A DNA stretch of 64,000 nucleotides from Simmondsia chinensis (lineage: Eukaryota; Streptophyta; Magnoliopsida; Caryophyllales; Simmondsiaceae): NCBI GenBank assembly GCA_018398585.1, contig JAGTTD010000022.1, forward strand, positions 8,905,501 through 8,969,500, in the 5' to 3' direction. The translations under genes were made by a program, and so were the position numbers. The notes under the pieces were generated by a model that worked only from the letters and a program-made list of their open reading frames with translations, searched no databases and was not told where the DNA came from. Below, piece by piece: positions 1-10,469 of this stretch (within the stretch, counting starts at the first letter, position 1; each line of letters opens with the position of its first letter).

Positions 1-8
1 TCAATCAT

Positions 9-760
9 GTGTTAGGTTTTCAACCAGCAAAAGATATTTCGAACAAGCTCGAGGCCATCTATGAATGTATGAATCAAGTAAAGTCATCAAAAATAAATAT
101 GTGTGTAAGATCCTATGAGCTTTTTAGAATGAAATTGGAGGAATCAATAAAAGAAATGTGCAATAGATTTTTCGATATTACTAACAAACTCCAAGCTCTT
201 GAGAAAATATATTTAGCAAGTTTGTAAAATGCTTAGATGTCCTCCTATTTCATGGCAAGGTGAGGTTACTACTATTCGAGAATCACGTAACCTCTCCACC
301 TATAAACTTGATCAACTAATTGGAAATCTCATGACCCATGAGACTGACATGGAGGAATTTAAGGAAGAAGAAAAACACAAGAAACGTAATGACATAGCAT
401 TTAAATCATCTCTAAGTGGCGAATGCGATAATAAATTTGTTATGTTGGTGAAAACGTTTTACAAACATCTTGAAAACAAAAGGTTTAAGAAAAATTTTAA
501 AAAAGGTTCTTCTTCCTCCAAAGATGAGCCAACTTGCTATGAGTGTGGAGAAATCGAACATCTTAAGAGGGATTGTCCGAAGCCAAAAAAATAAGAAGCC
601 CTTCGACAAATTCAAAAAGAAGGACAAAAAGGAAGAATGGAAGAAAGCATTTGTGGCTTGGGAAGATAGTGATGATGATTCAGATGAAGAAAGTGAAGAC
701 GAAGAAGCCAACTTTTTCTCATGGCCATTGAAGATGAGAACATTAAAGAAGTTGAGGTAA
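9..760 (+). pseudogene. gag: copia gag (UBN2-type) remnant with zinc knuckle
   Basis: The translated pieces at 9-227 and 229-594 match the plant copia nucleocapsid/capsid layout: a stretch with SYELFRMK and FDITNKLQALEK, then STYKLDQLIGNLMTHE, then a lysine- and glutamate-rich linker. A CCHC knuckle CYECGEIEHLKRDC lies at about 535-576 with the correct C-x2-C-x4-H-x4-C spacing, so the RNA-binding motif itself has survived. An acidic tail follows in a shifted frame (to 760). Two frame changes and at least one stop separate the blocks. The gene starts before the window, and its product would have packaged the element's RNA. Confidence 0.8.
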
Positions 761-1440
761 CTGATCTATCCTATAATGAACTTGTTGTTGGTTTTCATGA
801 TTGTATGACAAATATAAAAATTTGAAAAAATGACACAACGCTTTCATAAAGGCTCTTGAAAAACGGGTTTAGAAAAAGAGTCAAAACAACTTTTATGGCT
901 TGAACTTGAAAATGAATTGCTAAAGAAAAAGAATGAGTCTTTAAATGATAAAATCATAAAACTAACCAATGAAAAACAATCATTGAAAGAAACACTTGAT
1001 ATTTTAAATGAAAATGAAAGAGGAAAATCCAAGGAATATGAATTACTCTTGAAAGAGAATGATCTTTAAACGATAGACTAGAAGAACTTTCCAAAATCTT
1101 AAACAAATTTTTCAAAGGGTAAGAAACACTTGGCAAAATTTTCTCATCTCAAAAACTGGTCCATAACAAGGAAGGAATTGGTTATAATTGAAATGTCCAA
1201 AAGAAAACTTTCAATGTTCTTTTTGTTAAAGCCTCTTCACCTCCAACAAACTCTATACGATGCCACTATTATGGTGATGGCATATCATGTACCAATGTCC
1301 TTTTAAAAGGAATTTGAGAATGACAAAGATGGTTTGGGTCCCAAAAGAATCTCGACCACCCAATGTCAAGGCTAACAATAAAGGACCCAAGGAAATTTGG
1401 GTACACAAAAGCATTTAAATTATGGTAGGTATGTATGAAA

Positions 1441-1905
1441 ATTGGAAGCAAAAATCAAAAGTGGTATTTGGATAGTGGTTGCTCAAGACACATGACAGGA
1501 GATAAATCCAAGTTCACTTCTATAATGCCATGAAACAAAAATCTCACTTTTAACGACAACAAGAAAGGAAAAATTATCAGTATTGGTAATGTTGCTTGTA
1601 ACTCTTCTCCTTGCATTGAATATGTCCTACTTGTCGAAGGTCTTAAGCATCAATTATGTGATAAATGCTGTTGTGCGAACTTTGAGTCATCTAGATGCAC
1701 AGTTAAACATGCTACAAATGAGATTTTGCTTATTGGTCTACGATGTGAAAACATCTATATGATTGATCTTGATTGTGTAGATTCATTAAAGTGCTTTAGT
1801 ATCTTGGTTGAAAATGATCCTCGGATTTGGTATAGAGGATTTGGACATGCTAGTATGGGCATGATTCCAAAACTTCTAAAAAATGATCTTGTAGAAGATT
1901 AACAA
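1441..1905 (+). pseudogene. copia protease and GAG-pre-integrase remnant
   Basis: KWYLDSGCSRHMTGD at about 1461-1505 is the Ty1/copia aspartic protease motif (D-S-G preceded by W-x-L), which cuts the Gag-Pol polyprotein. Downstream, WYRGFGHASMGMIPKL at about 1830-1880 matches the GAG-pre-integrase segment (W-H-x-R-x-G-H), with the first histidine replaced by tyrosine. An in-frame TGA follows soon after the protease motif and another stop lies near 1900. Between the gag knuckle and this block (about 780-1440) the sequence is coiled-coil-like and A-rich but broken in all frames. Confidence 0.7.
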
Positions 1906-2580
1906 AGCTAAAATTTGAAAAAGATCAGATTTGTGATGCATGTCAATATGGCGAACAAACTAGATCTTCATTCAAACCCAAAAATGTAGTTTCAACATCA
2001 AGGCATCTTGAATTCTTACATATAGATTTGTTTGGTCCTACTCATCATTTAACCCTTGGAGGAAAGCAAAATGGACTTGTAATTGTTGATGACTACTCTT
2101 GTTTTACTTGTTTCCTATTCCTTTCTCATAAGCATGAGGTATTTAATAAATTTAAAATGTTTTGCAAAAAGGTGCAAAATGAAAACGATTTGAAACTCGT
2201 TTCGGTAAGAAGTGGTCATGGAAAAGAATTTGAAAATGACGATTTTGAGAATTATTGTGATTACTTTGGAATCGTTTGTTATTTTTCGGCACCTAGAACT
2301 CCTCAACAAAATGGAGTAGTTGAAAGGAAAAATAGATATCTTGAAGAGACGGCGAGAACCATGCTTCATGAAAATAATTTGCCAAAATCTTTTTGGACCG
2401 AAGCCGTTAACACCGCTTGCTACATCTTAAATCAAGCTTTAATACAATCTATTTTGAAGAAAACACTTTGCGAACTCTGTAAAGGTAGAAGACCAAATAT
2501 TTCATATTTTAAACCTTTTGGGTACAGATGCTTTATTGACAACAATGGCAAAACAAATCTTGGCAAATTTGATCCATGAG
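1906..2580 (+). pseudogene. copia integrase core remnant
   Basis: The longest open stretch is 2028-2579 (about 183 residues). It carries the rve integrase core: IVDDYSCFTCFLFL (first catalytic Asp region), VRSGHGKEFEN (copia consensus has SDHG here, so the second catalytic Asp reads Gly), and SAPRTPQQNGVVERKNR with the third acidic residue retained. FWTEAVNTACYILN and the FGYRCF block follow. Integrase would insert the cDNA copy into the host genome. With the second acidic residue gone and a stop at 2578 this copy cannot act. Confidence 0.85.
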
Positions 2581-3018
2581 TAGATGAAAGTATTTTATTT
2601 GGATATTTCCTGACTAGCAAAGAATATAGAGTCTATAATAAAAAAGACAAGGGTTGTAGATGAGTTTATACAAGTGGTTTTTGATGAAACTAATGTCTTA
2701 TCCTCTAGATTTCCTTACGATGATGATGATGTAGTAATCAAACCAATAAATATCACACCCTCATCCGAGGAGCAAGAAAATGATAAATTCGAAGCTTCAA
2801 TGGATGAACCGAAAGGAAATGACAAAAATGTAAAATCCAAAGGGGAAGACTTGCCACGAGATTGGAAATTCTTTAATGATCACCCAACAATTCAAATCAT
2901 TGGTGATCCCCTCCCAAGGTTTAAGAACAAGGCATGCATTGACTGAATATTGCCATCTAGCCGCATTCATCATTTTTTGAAGAACCCAAGAACATATTAG
3001 AAGCTCTAACGAATGCAA

Positions 3019-3927
3019 ATTGGATCATGGTAATAGAGGAAGAGGTAAATCTATTCAAGAGAAACGATGTGCGGGAACTTGTGATTAGACCCCAAGATCA
3101 TCAAGTCATTGGCACCAAGTGTTTCTACTGCAACCAGAAAGATTAGGAGGGTAACATGGTAAGAAACAAGGCAAGGTTAGTAGCTAAAAGCTATAACCAA
3201 GAGGAAGGCATGGACTATGAAGAAACCTTTGCTCGTATAGCAAGATTAGAAGCTATTAGACTCCTATGTGGTTTTGTTTCATTTAAAAACTTCAAACTTT
3301 TTCAAATGGATATAAAAAGTACATTTTTAAATGGTTTTATTGAAGAAGAGGTTTATATTGAATAACCACCCGGATTTGAGGATGAAAAATTTTTCAACCT
3401 TGTTTTTAAACTCAAATTATGGAGTAAAACAAGCTCCTAGAGCTTGGTATGAGAGATTGAGTTCTTCTCAAATGCAAAATGGATTTTCAAGATGAAAGAT
3501 TGATGCCACACTTTTTATCGAATACTCAAAAAGTGATATTCTCATTGTCCAAATTCATGTTCATAATGTATTGTTTGGTGCTACTAATCCATCTCTTTGT
3601 GAAGAATTTGCAAATCTTATGAGTAGGGAATTTGAAATGAGTATGATGGGAGAACTAAACTACTTCGTGGATTGCAAATCAAGCAGTGCCAAGGAAAGAA
3701 TTTTTATCAACCAATCCAAGTACATCAAGAAAATGCTTAAGAAATTTGGAATGAAAAATTTCAAGACAATCACAACACCAATGAGCTTAAAACTCAAGCT
3801 GTACATTGATGAAAAATATAAAAACGTTGATCAAAACCTATATAGAGGTATGATCAAATCCCTTCTTTACCTTACTACTAGTAGGCCTGATATTCTATTT
3901 AGTGTCTGCTTATGTGCAAGATTTTAA
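3019..3927 (+). pseudogene. copia reverse transcriptase remnant, catalytic DD lost
   Basis: Recognisable RT_copia blocks are NKARLVAKSYNQEEGMDYEE (about 3162-3221), FQMDIKSTFLNGFIEEEVYI (3301-3360, first catalytic Asp retained), PPGFEDE, then after several stops and frame changes IHVHNVLFGATNPSLC and GELNYFV, followed by SRPDILFSVCLCARF. The YVDD-type active-site loop reads V-H-N-V at about 3553-3575, so both catalytic aspartates have been replaced. The segment 2582-3018 between integrase and RT holds a poorly conserved linker (open at 2674-2945). Confidence 0.85.
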
Positions 3928-4499
3928 GCATGTCCTATGGAATCTCATTTGTGTGCCGTAAAAAGAATCTTTCGATACCTAGTTGGTACTCTGACCCAGG
4001 ATTATTCTCCCTTAAGTGTATTTTTTGATTTAGTTGGATATAGTGATGCGAATTTTGTTAACTATAAAGTGGACCAAAAATAGACTAGTGGTACTTATCA
4101 ATTTCTTGGTCACACTTTGGTGTCATGGTTTAGCATAAAACAAAATTCCGTTGCTTTGTCCACCATCGAGGTCGAATATGTTACATGTGGAAGTCGTTGT
4201 GCTCAAACATTGTGTTTAATACATCAATTAAATGACTATAGCATTCATATTGACCATGCTCCCATAATGTGGGATAACACTAGTGCTATATGATTAATAA
4301 AATCCCAGGCCAACATTCTAGAACAATGCATATCGAGGTTAGACATCATTTTATTCATGATCATGTGCTTAAGGGCCATGTTATTGTGAAATTTGTCTGC
4401 ACAAATGATCAATTAGCATATATTTTTACTAAAACTGTAGGTGAAAAAATCTTTTGTAATACTAGAACGACAATTGGCATGTGCATTTTGTCTGCTTGA
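3928..4499 (+). pseudogene. copia RNase H remnant and end of pol
   Basis: VGYSDANFVNYKVDQK, TSGTYQFLGHTLVSWFSIKQ, SVALSTIEVEYVTCGSRCAQ and the DHAPIMWDNTSAI block follow the copia RNase H order; first and second acidic positions are visible. In-frame stops occur at about 4081 and 4291. The C-terminal stretch ending at 4499 (KTVGEKIFCNTRTTIGMC) corresponds to the usual end of the pol ORF in this lineage. RNase H would degrade the RNA strand during reverse transcription. Confidence 0.75.
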
Positions 4500-4662
4500 C
4501 CTTAATTGCTTGCATTCTTCATTTGCATTCAAACATTGAGTTTGAACACTCAACATGAAAAAGCTCCAAAGGACCCATTATTCTTACCCAACTCATGAAT
4601 ATAGAAACTAGGACTATTTTTCAAAAGAAAAGGGGGTATTTTCATTTAAAATTAATAATGAC

Positions 4663-4738
<76 letters not shown>

Positions 4739-5158
4739 AAAAAGGCACAAGCAAAAAACATAAGTGAGGCTTTGTTCTTTGTGTGTCAACACACAAACTA
4801 ACAGCAAGCAAACTATTTTGCTGTGCATTGACACAAAAGAAAGCCACGGGTCTGCAAAAATGTTGATACCCAACTTCCTTTTTTCCCTCGTTCTTCACAT
4901 ATTCACCACTTCACTTCATCTTTAATCATTCAACTTTCTCTCCCTGAAACCCTAACCTCTCTTTTACAAACAACCCTCAAATCTCTTTATTTTCTCTCAA
5001 ATTTCTTTCAAAGTTTTACTAGAAATCAAATTTCTATCAACATTTAATATCAAAGATTTTTGTCAAAAGTTCTTCATCTTCACAAAGCCAAAAACTGAAC
5101 CAAACGAGATTTTCTCAAATTTGTTTGTTTCTCTTCACTTTTCTTGCTTTTCTAAGTC
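4500..5158 (+). other. Non-coding spacer between pol and env-like ORF
   Basis: No protein-coding signal. It contains a polypurine run at about 4625-4637 (aaaagaaaaggggg), the AAT microsatellite, and two copies of a TGTG-x(3-4)-CACA type short inverted repeat near 4780-4830. A pyrimidine-rich leader runs into the ATG at 5159. Position and content fit the untranslated region before the third ORF of SIRE-like elements. Confidence 0.5.
4653..4738. repeat. (AAT)n microsatellite
   Basis: About 28 near-perfect AAT units, switching to the complementary ATT phase at about 4722, so the 3' part can pair with the 5' part. Open frames crossing it in either direction are artefacts of the repeat. Confidence 0.95.
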
Positions 5159-6062
5159 ATGGGTCGCCCAAAGAGGTCAGAAACTACTTCCAAGAAAAGA
5201 TCTGGAGATGAAGAGGATGTTCTTCTTCCTAGCGTCCTAGTTCAATAAATTCCTCTAACCCCTTCCTTAAAAACGAAGTGTTATTTGGTAGTTATGTAAA
5301 TTGGATAAAAACAAATTGGGGGAATTATTTGTGTTATTTGAAGAAGTAGATTGGATTGAAATTTACTATATAAGTGAATCGGTAAACCCCGATTTAGTAC
5401 GTGAATCTTTACTTCAATCTTAAAATTTCTAGAACTGCTCCTCTAGAATTATCCTCAAATGTTTTAGGCTAAGTAATTAAAATTAATGCATCTTATATAA
5501 TTGAATTGCTTGGTTTTGTTTTTCATGAAGAGGATGATTTTGTTTTTCCCCAATAATTCCACCAATTCCCACTTGCTGAATCTCACCGCAACTCTTTACT
5601 TGAACAAGTTTGGGGTAAAATACAACTTTCTAAACCAAAGAAGCCAAACTCAAATGATTTAGGAGTTGTTCTTAAATTAGTGCATAAATTGATTTCCACG
5701 AACACCACTCCAAGATCGGGTGGCTTCGACTCATTCTCAAACTTGCATTTATTCTTTTTGTCTCCGCTTTTAAATGGCCCAAAATTAATCTTGAGATTTA
5801 GTATTAAAATTCATGTTTCATATCCATCCTTAAAAGACTAATCCTCCTTATGGCATGCTGCTTACCCATGTTTTCTAACACACTTTAAACAAATCATCTT
5901 TTTCAAACGACATTCCTTGTCAAGATGACTCTATTAAGAAGTCTTTGAAAAAGATTGGTTTCAAAGTTAAACACAATGAATGAGTAAAGAAACAAAGAGG
6001 AGTTAGGAGAATAGAAGAAATAGATGAAGATAGAAACAAGGAAATGGAAAATTTTGATGGAT
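5159..6062 (+). pseudogene. env-like third ORF remnant (putative plant transposon protein domain)
   Basis: The ATG at 5159 opens MGRPKRSETTSKKR, a short basic start that stops after 29 codons. Downstream, in shifting frames, I read VNPDLVRE, INASYIIELLGFVFHEEDDF, then LGVVLKLVHKLISTN, TPRSGGFDSFSNLHLF and SLKKIGFKVKHNE with an acidic tail. This series (NPxLVREFY / LGF / HKLI-x-N-x-PRSGGF / LKKxGF) is familiar from the conserved domain in the env-like ORF of SIRE-like and some gypsy elements. Its molecular role is unknown, and calling it envelope is conventional only. At least four lesions; not functional. Confidence 0.6.
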
Positions 6063-6070
6063 AGATGGGG

Positions 6071-6890
6071 TTCGTAGGGTAGAAGAAGGAGGAGAAAGGA
6101 AGAAGTTTGGTTTGTGATTTCTTATTTTCAAGTTCTTTTCTATCCTTTTTTTTCTTTAAGTTCATGGATTTTGTCTTAGTTTTATATTATATCATGTTTA
6201 CCATAAGCTAATTTTTTCTTCTCTAAGGCTGCGATGTAGCTTAAGTTAATGTTACGGTCTTTTCTATTTTGACGTATTCAATATTTTGTTTATTGCATTG
6301 TTGAAGTGTTTACCATTGTTCTTCATGAGTTTTGAATGCTGGAGCACCAGTCAAAGCCTATAATGATTCATAATGAGTTCAAGAGGAGATTTATGATGAA
6401 TGCTAAAGTGATAAACACCATAAATTGAGCCAATGCTCGAGATATATTTATTTGTGTGGTCTTAATTGAAAACTATGGATTTTCAAAACTCTTTTCTTAT
6501 TTAAATTCATGCACAGGATCGATGAGTTAATATTTAAAAGAGCATGCTAAATGTTGGTCCGGAGAAAATATTTAGTAAATTAGGATTTTTGATCATCAAC
6601 ATAAAGTAACAACTTAAATACAGAGAATAGAAATGCGTATTAATATAACTAGTTGAAATTAGTTGCCTTGGACCTAATTAAATTAGAAAACCTTAAAAAA
6701 AGAAATATTAGTAACCTCTTTGGTTCTGTATTTTGTTTGTTACATAACAAAAAACTTCAAATTTTTTTTTAAATAGTGCTAAAACTACTAATTTCGGTAC
6801 TCATTCAATAACAATCCTCATGGGAATGATACTCAATCTATTTTACTGGATATGACTTAGTGCACTTCCTAAGCTAAACACTAAGCATCA
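6071..6890 (+). repeat. Truncated 5' LTR of the Athila/Tat-like element
   Basis: About 820 bp aligning by eye with 13674-14500; shared blocks include aagaagtttggtttgtgatt, attgcattgttgaagtgttt and gacttagtgcacttgctaag-like text. It ends ...ctaagcatca at 6890 just before the primer-binding site. The 5' two-thirds of the LTR are missing: the homology begins abruptly where the env-like remnant of the preceding copia element ends. Confidence 0.85.
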
Positions 6891-6896
6891 ATTTTT

Positions 6897-6914
6897 TGGA
6901 CACCGTTGCCGGGG
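6897..6914 (+). other. Primer-binding site (tRNA-Asp type)
   Basis: tggacaccgttgccgggg lies 6 bp after the LTR end. It differs by two bases from tggcgccgttgccgggg, the 3'-end complement of tRNA-Asp used by Athila-type elements. This is where minus-strand DNA synthesis would be primed. Confidence 0.8.
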
Positions 6915-7488
6915 ATTGTTCTTATTTGAGTGATACTAATACCTACTAGCTTTTGTACTAATTCGAAGTTGTTTGTTGAAACTTGTAAATTTTGTTTAAG
7001 TCTGAAGAAGAATTTTATTTACTTTCATTTATTTCATCAACTTGATTTTATTTGTAAAGTTATTTTTATTTTCACATATCACCACCTCCCTAAAATTTTG
7101 TTTTTATTAAGTTTTTGTTATAAGTTCATTTTATTTTGCTGTTTTTGTTGTGCTTTATCTTTAATTTCATCTTTCTTTTACATATAAGTTAACTTTGATA
7201 AATTTTTGAAAGTTAATTTTTTTTTTTTAAGTTTTTCCAAACATTAGTGCTATCTTTCTTTCGTTTTTGTTAAAATTTTGTTTTTGTTATTTTTTGTATT
7301 AGATTGTTGTAGTTTAAGTTATCTAATTAGTTTTATCTTTCTTTTAACTTTTTAACACTTTTATAATTTGGTTTAATTAAACTTTTTATTATATTATAGT
7401 ATTTTGGTTTTTTTTCTCATCATTGTTACCTTTCTTTTAACTTTAAGTTTTTTTTTCTTTTCTAAAAACTTAACACAGTTTGGCATGA
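6915..7488 (+). other. T-rich untranslated leader
   Basis: Very T-rich sequence between the primer-binding site and the gag remnant, with repeated cttttaac / gtttttgtt words. No coding signal is supported; the 85-codon open frame at 6930-7187 is low-complexity. Long leaders of this kind are common in Athila/Tat elements. Confidence 0.5.
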
Positions 7489-8193
7489 GATGATGGCTTG
7501 CAACAAGTACATGAGACCTCAATACCAAACTGTACCAAGACGGCCACTAAAAATTCATGAAATTAAGGCATTATTTGCTCAACTCTCACTAATTCAAAAA
7601 CGATAATATAAAATTTGTTCGTACTCCTAGGTGTGAATCTTGTGCAGGTAACCATGCTAGTATGGACTGCCAAGTGGATAATAGGTTTTCATCATTGGGT
7701 TTTGAACTGTATAACTACATGTCAAATTATCAAAAAGCCTATCACAACTCTTAACACCTGCGGTCTAGGATGGATGAACCCCTCTAACTTTTCTTGGAAC
7801 CATCACGAAGCACCTTGGTCACCCACTTATCCATCTCAAGAAAAGAAATGTGACTTAGAAGAAACATTTAGGGAGTTCATGCAGGTAATTCAAGAAACCA
7901 AGGCTAAAATTAGAAACCAAAAAGCCTTTATCCAAAATTTAGAAACTCAAGTAGGAACTACATTAGAGGAACTTTTTAAGAGGTCCAAATATTCCCTATC
8001 TAGCAATACTGTCACCGACCTAGGGCAACAAACTAATGCCATAACATTGAGGGATGAGAAAACATTAGAAGAACCACCTCAATGTGGCATTACCCCCATG
8101 ATTGACCTATCGCCACCAATGACCAAACCTATCTTGACCAACCCACCACCACCAATGATCGAAATAGAGTGCCAAGCTTGTCTAATGAAGTAA
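7489..8193 (+). pseudogene. gag: Athila/Tat-type gag remnant
   Basis: An ATG near 7490 opens a reading that gives NFVRTPRCESCAGNHASMDC at about 7612-7671, a C-x2-C-x3-H-x4-C knuckle of the kind found in Athila/Tat Gag. After a frame change, the frame to 8193 gives GLGWMNPSNFSWNHHEAPW (the R/W-N-H-P-N-F-S-W motif), then a coiled-coil-like ETKAKIRNQKAFIQNLETQVG, SLSSNTVTDLGQQTNAITLR and a proline-rich tail. This order is diagnostic for the C-terminal half of these Gag proteins. It is broken by at least one frameshift and stops. Confidence 0.75.
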
Positions 8194-9202
8194 GAGGCTT
8201 TCGAAGCCAAGGATGACACAGTGAAAGACTGTAGAAAATATCGAAAAAGGAAATTTAAGTTGCGGCAGATCAGGCTCAAGGGTCCCATTGTTATAGAAGG
8301 TGGGGGTGGTCACATAAAGAAGAGTACAAGGAAGATCCACGGAAGAAAATGGTCATTGATGGTGGATAGAGGAAACTCCATTCTCCTTCAAGACACAGGA
8401 TAGATCATCGTCAAAAAGCCAAGTTAACGACTATAACTTAAGCGCTTCTTGGGAGGCAACCCACGTGCTTCTTCGTTACTTCTTTTATCTTATTTTCCTT
8501 TCATTTTTATTATTCTCTCATGTTTCTACATATTTTGTTCAAACAGGTTTTTGAACCAAGTTTGGGGCTAACCTGATTACAATGTTCACCATCAGAAAGC
8601 AATCCTCAAACTTGGGAAGTATCTCTCACCTATTACTTCTTTCTTTGTATTTCGTTTAACATTGAGGACACTATTAACTTTAAGTTTGGGGGTGGGAGAG
8701 ACATTTTGTCACATTTTCTAAATTTCGAACAAAGTTTTTCGAAAAGTTTTTTATCTAGTCCTATTTTATATTTTAGAGTCGGCTTTAGTGCCTCTCAGAG
8801 TTCAGGGCCTTTGCATGGGGATGTAGATAGTATCGGCCAATACAAAGATTTTCCATTTTTTGTAGTTCAAATCAATAGTCTTTTAAATTTTCTTGCATAT
8901 TTTGAATCAATTTAAAACAACAGAAATTTTTTTGGAGATCTTATAATTATGCTTTTAAGACAATTTTTCTACTATTCTTAGATTGTTTGCTTTGATTAGA
9001 CTTGAATAACCTAAGAATCAATTATTTTTTGTGCTCTAATGGCAAAACATGATCTATTCTAAGGCACTGTCCTAATAAAACTATGGTATTTGAATTCACT
9101 AGTTACATGGCTATTTTACCTTTCTTTTTGATTAAACGGTGCTCAAATTTGAATGGATTACATCAAAATTATCATTTACACAATACACTTTGGAGAGTTA
9201 TG
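8194..9202 (+). other. Non-coding internal region with conserved motifs
   Basis: No gene is supported. Two motifs stand out: gcgcttcttgggaggcaacc at 8442-8461, a non-coding word I recognise from untranslated regions of many plant gypsy elements, and aagtttgggggt at 8682-8693, identical to the 3' polypurine tract at 11121-11132. The second may be an internal (central) polypurine tract. The rest is T-rich. Confidence 0.55.
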
Positions 9203-9222
9203 CCTAAGTCTAAAGATAAATA

Positions 9223-10365
9223 CAACAACAACAACAGTTCCAGTGCCTTGCGGCTCCCGCATAACATGGGGTCTTGGGGGGGGGGGGGGGGCTGGTGTAC
9301 GCAGCCTTACCCCTTCCGGTAGGAAAGGAGACTTATTTCGGGGACCCCCGACCTGGAGTGGTTGAGTTCCTGTAGATAAACCATCAATTCATCAATCGTG
9401 CATAAGGGGGGCAAAAAAAAAAATTAGGAAGGGAAGGAGAAGAAGAGGAAGAAGAAGAAGGAGGAGAAGAAGAAGAGGAAGAGGATCGATGTCCAAACTA
9501 GCCTAAGATTGTTACACTTCAGGTTATGCTCGCCTACGGAACTTAGACCACCTGCCACTCCCCGCCCTACTCTACTCTGCTATCTCCGCTACTCTAATAC
9601 TAGCCCTCCAACGTGTCCTATCTAAGGCCATCTCCTCTCTTAGGTTTAGGTGCGTTAGGTCTTGACGAATCGTCTCCAGCCAGCTCTTCTTTGGTCTGCC
9701 CCTCCCTCTTCTGCTTATCGTTGTGTTGAGCTGTTCACACCGCTTGACTGGGGTTGAAGTCGGTCTTCTGCTGACATGTCCAAACCATCTTAGGCGTTGC
9801 TCCCTCAATTTGTCCTCTATCGAGGCTACACCCAGCTTGCCTTGAATCACATCATTCCTAATCCTATCCTTTCTTGTGTGGCCACACATCCAGCGTAACA
9901 TCCTCATCTCTACTACCTTGATCCGCTGTGTTTGATTTTGTTTCATTGGTCGGCACTCTACCCCATATAGCATAGCCGATCTTACTACCGTCTTATAGTA
10001 CTTTCCCTTTAATTTTAGAGGGAACTTTCTATCACACAGCACCCCGGATGCCATCCTCCACTTCTGCCAGCCTACTTTAATCCTGATGCTGACATCCTCA
10101 TCGACTCACCATTCTGGTGTATCATGGATCCTAGATATTTGAAGTTCTCCTTGCTTGATATGGCTTGTGCTCCAATCTTAACCTCCTTGGTGCTGTCCGT
10201 GGTGGAGCGATCAAATTTGAATTCCACATACTCGGTCTTAGATCTGCTAATCCTTAGACCCCTCGATTCTAATGCACCTCTTCACAGCTCCAGCTTCTCG
10301 TTTATGTCCGCACGGGACTCTCCTACCAGAACTATGTCGTCTGCAAAGAGCATGCACCAAGGTAC
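9223..10365 (-). mobile_element. 5'-truncated RTE-like LINE, copy B
   Basis: Flanked by a perfect 20-bp target-site duplication, cctaagtctaaagataaata, at 9203-9222 and 10366-10385. On the minus strand it starts inside the RT gene just before the FADD active site, continues through the RTE C-terminal region, and ends in a (TTG)n-type tail (9223-9236 on the plus strand reads caacaacaacaaca). The 3' UTR (9237-9571) contains a 16-G run, a long GAA/GGA purine tract and the block shared with the 5S-headed SINEs. It inserted into the Athila/Tat-like element. Confidence 0.9.
9572..10365 (-). pseudogene. RTE-like LINE reverse transcriptase, C-terminal part (copy B)
   Basis: At the LINE's 5' end (about 10320-10365) I read VPWCMLFADDIVLVGESRAD, the RT active-site loop, followed by degraded sequence. 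The frame at 9572-10054 (160 codons) then gives KGKYYKTVVRSAMLYGVECR, EMRMLRWMCGHTRKDRIRND, KLGVASIEDKLRE and LRWFGHVSRRP, the typical C-terminal region of plant RTE LINE ORFs. Everything N-terminal of the FADD loop (endonuclease and most of RT) is missing because of 5' truncation, so this copy could not move by itself. Confidence 0.85.
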
Positions 10366-10469
10366 CCTAAGTCTAAAGATAAATAAGGGAAAATTTTTTT
10401 TTGAGGGAAGTATATCTAAGCCCGCTTTTCCATGTTAACATTTTAAGACATGTGCTGCCCATCATGACA

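Larger units (their letters stand above)
1..6062 (+). mobile_element. Degenerate SIRE-like Ty1/copia retrotransposon, 5' end outside window
   Basis: Gag, protease, integrase, RT and RNase H remnants follow each other in the Ty1/copia order on the plus strand, and an env-like ORF remnant follows pol. In plants that third ORF is characteristic of the SIRE/Maximus lineage. Every domain carries stops and frameshifts, so the copy is old and inactive. No LTR is seen at either end: the left side is cut by the window edge, and at about 6065 the sequence runs straight into the truncated 5' LTR of the next element. The lineage name is inferred from domain order and the env-like remnant. Confidence 0.8.

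Noticed and set aside
4614..4898. Minus-strand frames of 94 and 73 codons
   Set aside because: They are poly-Ile/Leu/Tyr readings of the AAT microsatellite.
5983..6070. Extending the 5' LTR of the Athila/Tat-like element further left
   Set aside because: This stretch does not match 13590-13673 and instead reads as the acidic tail of the env-like remnant.
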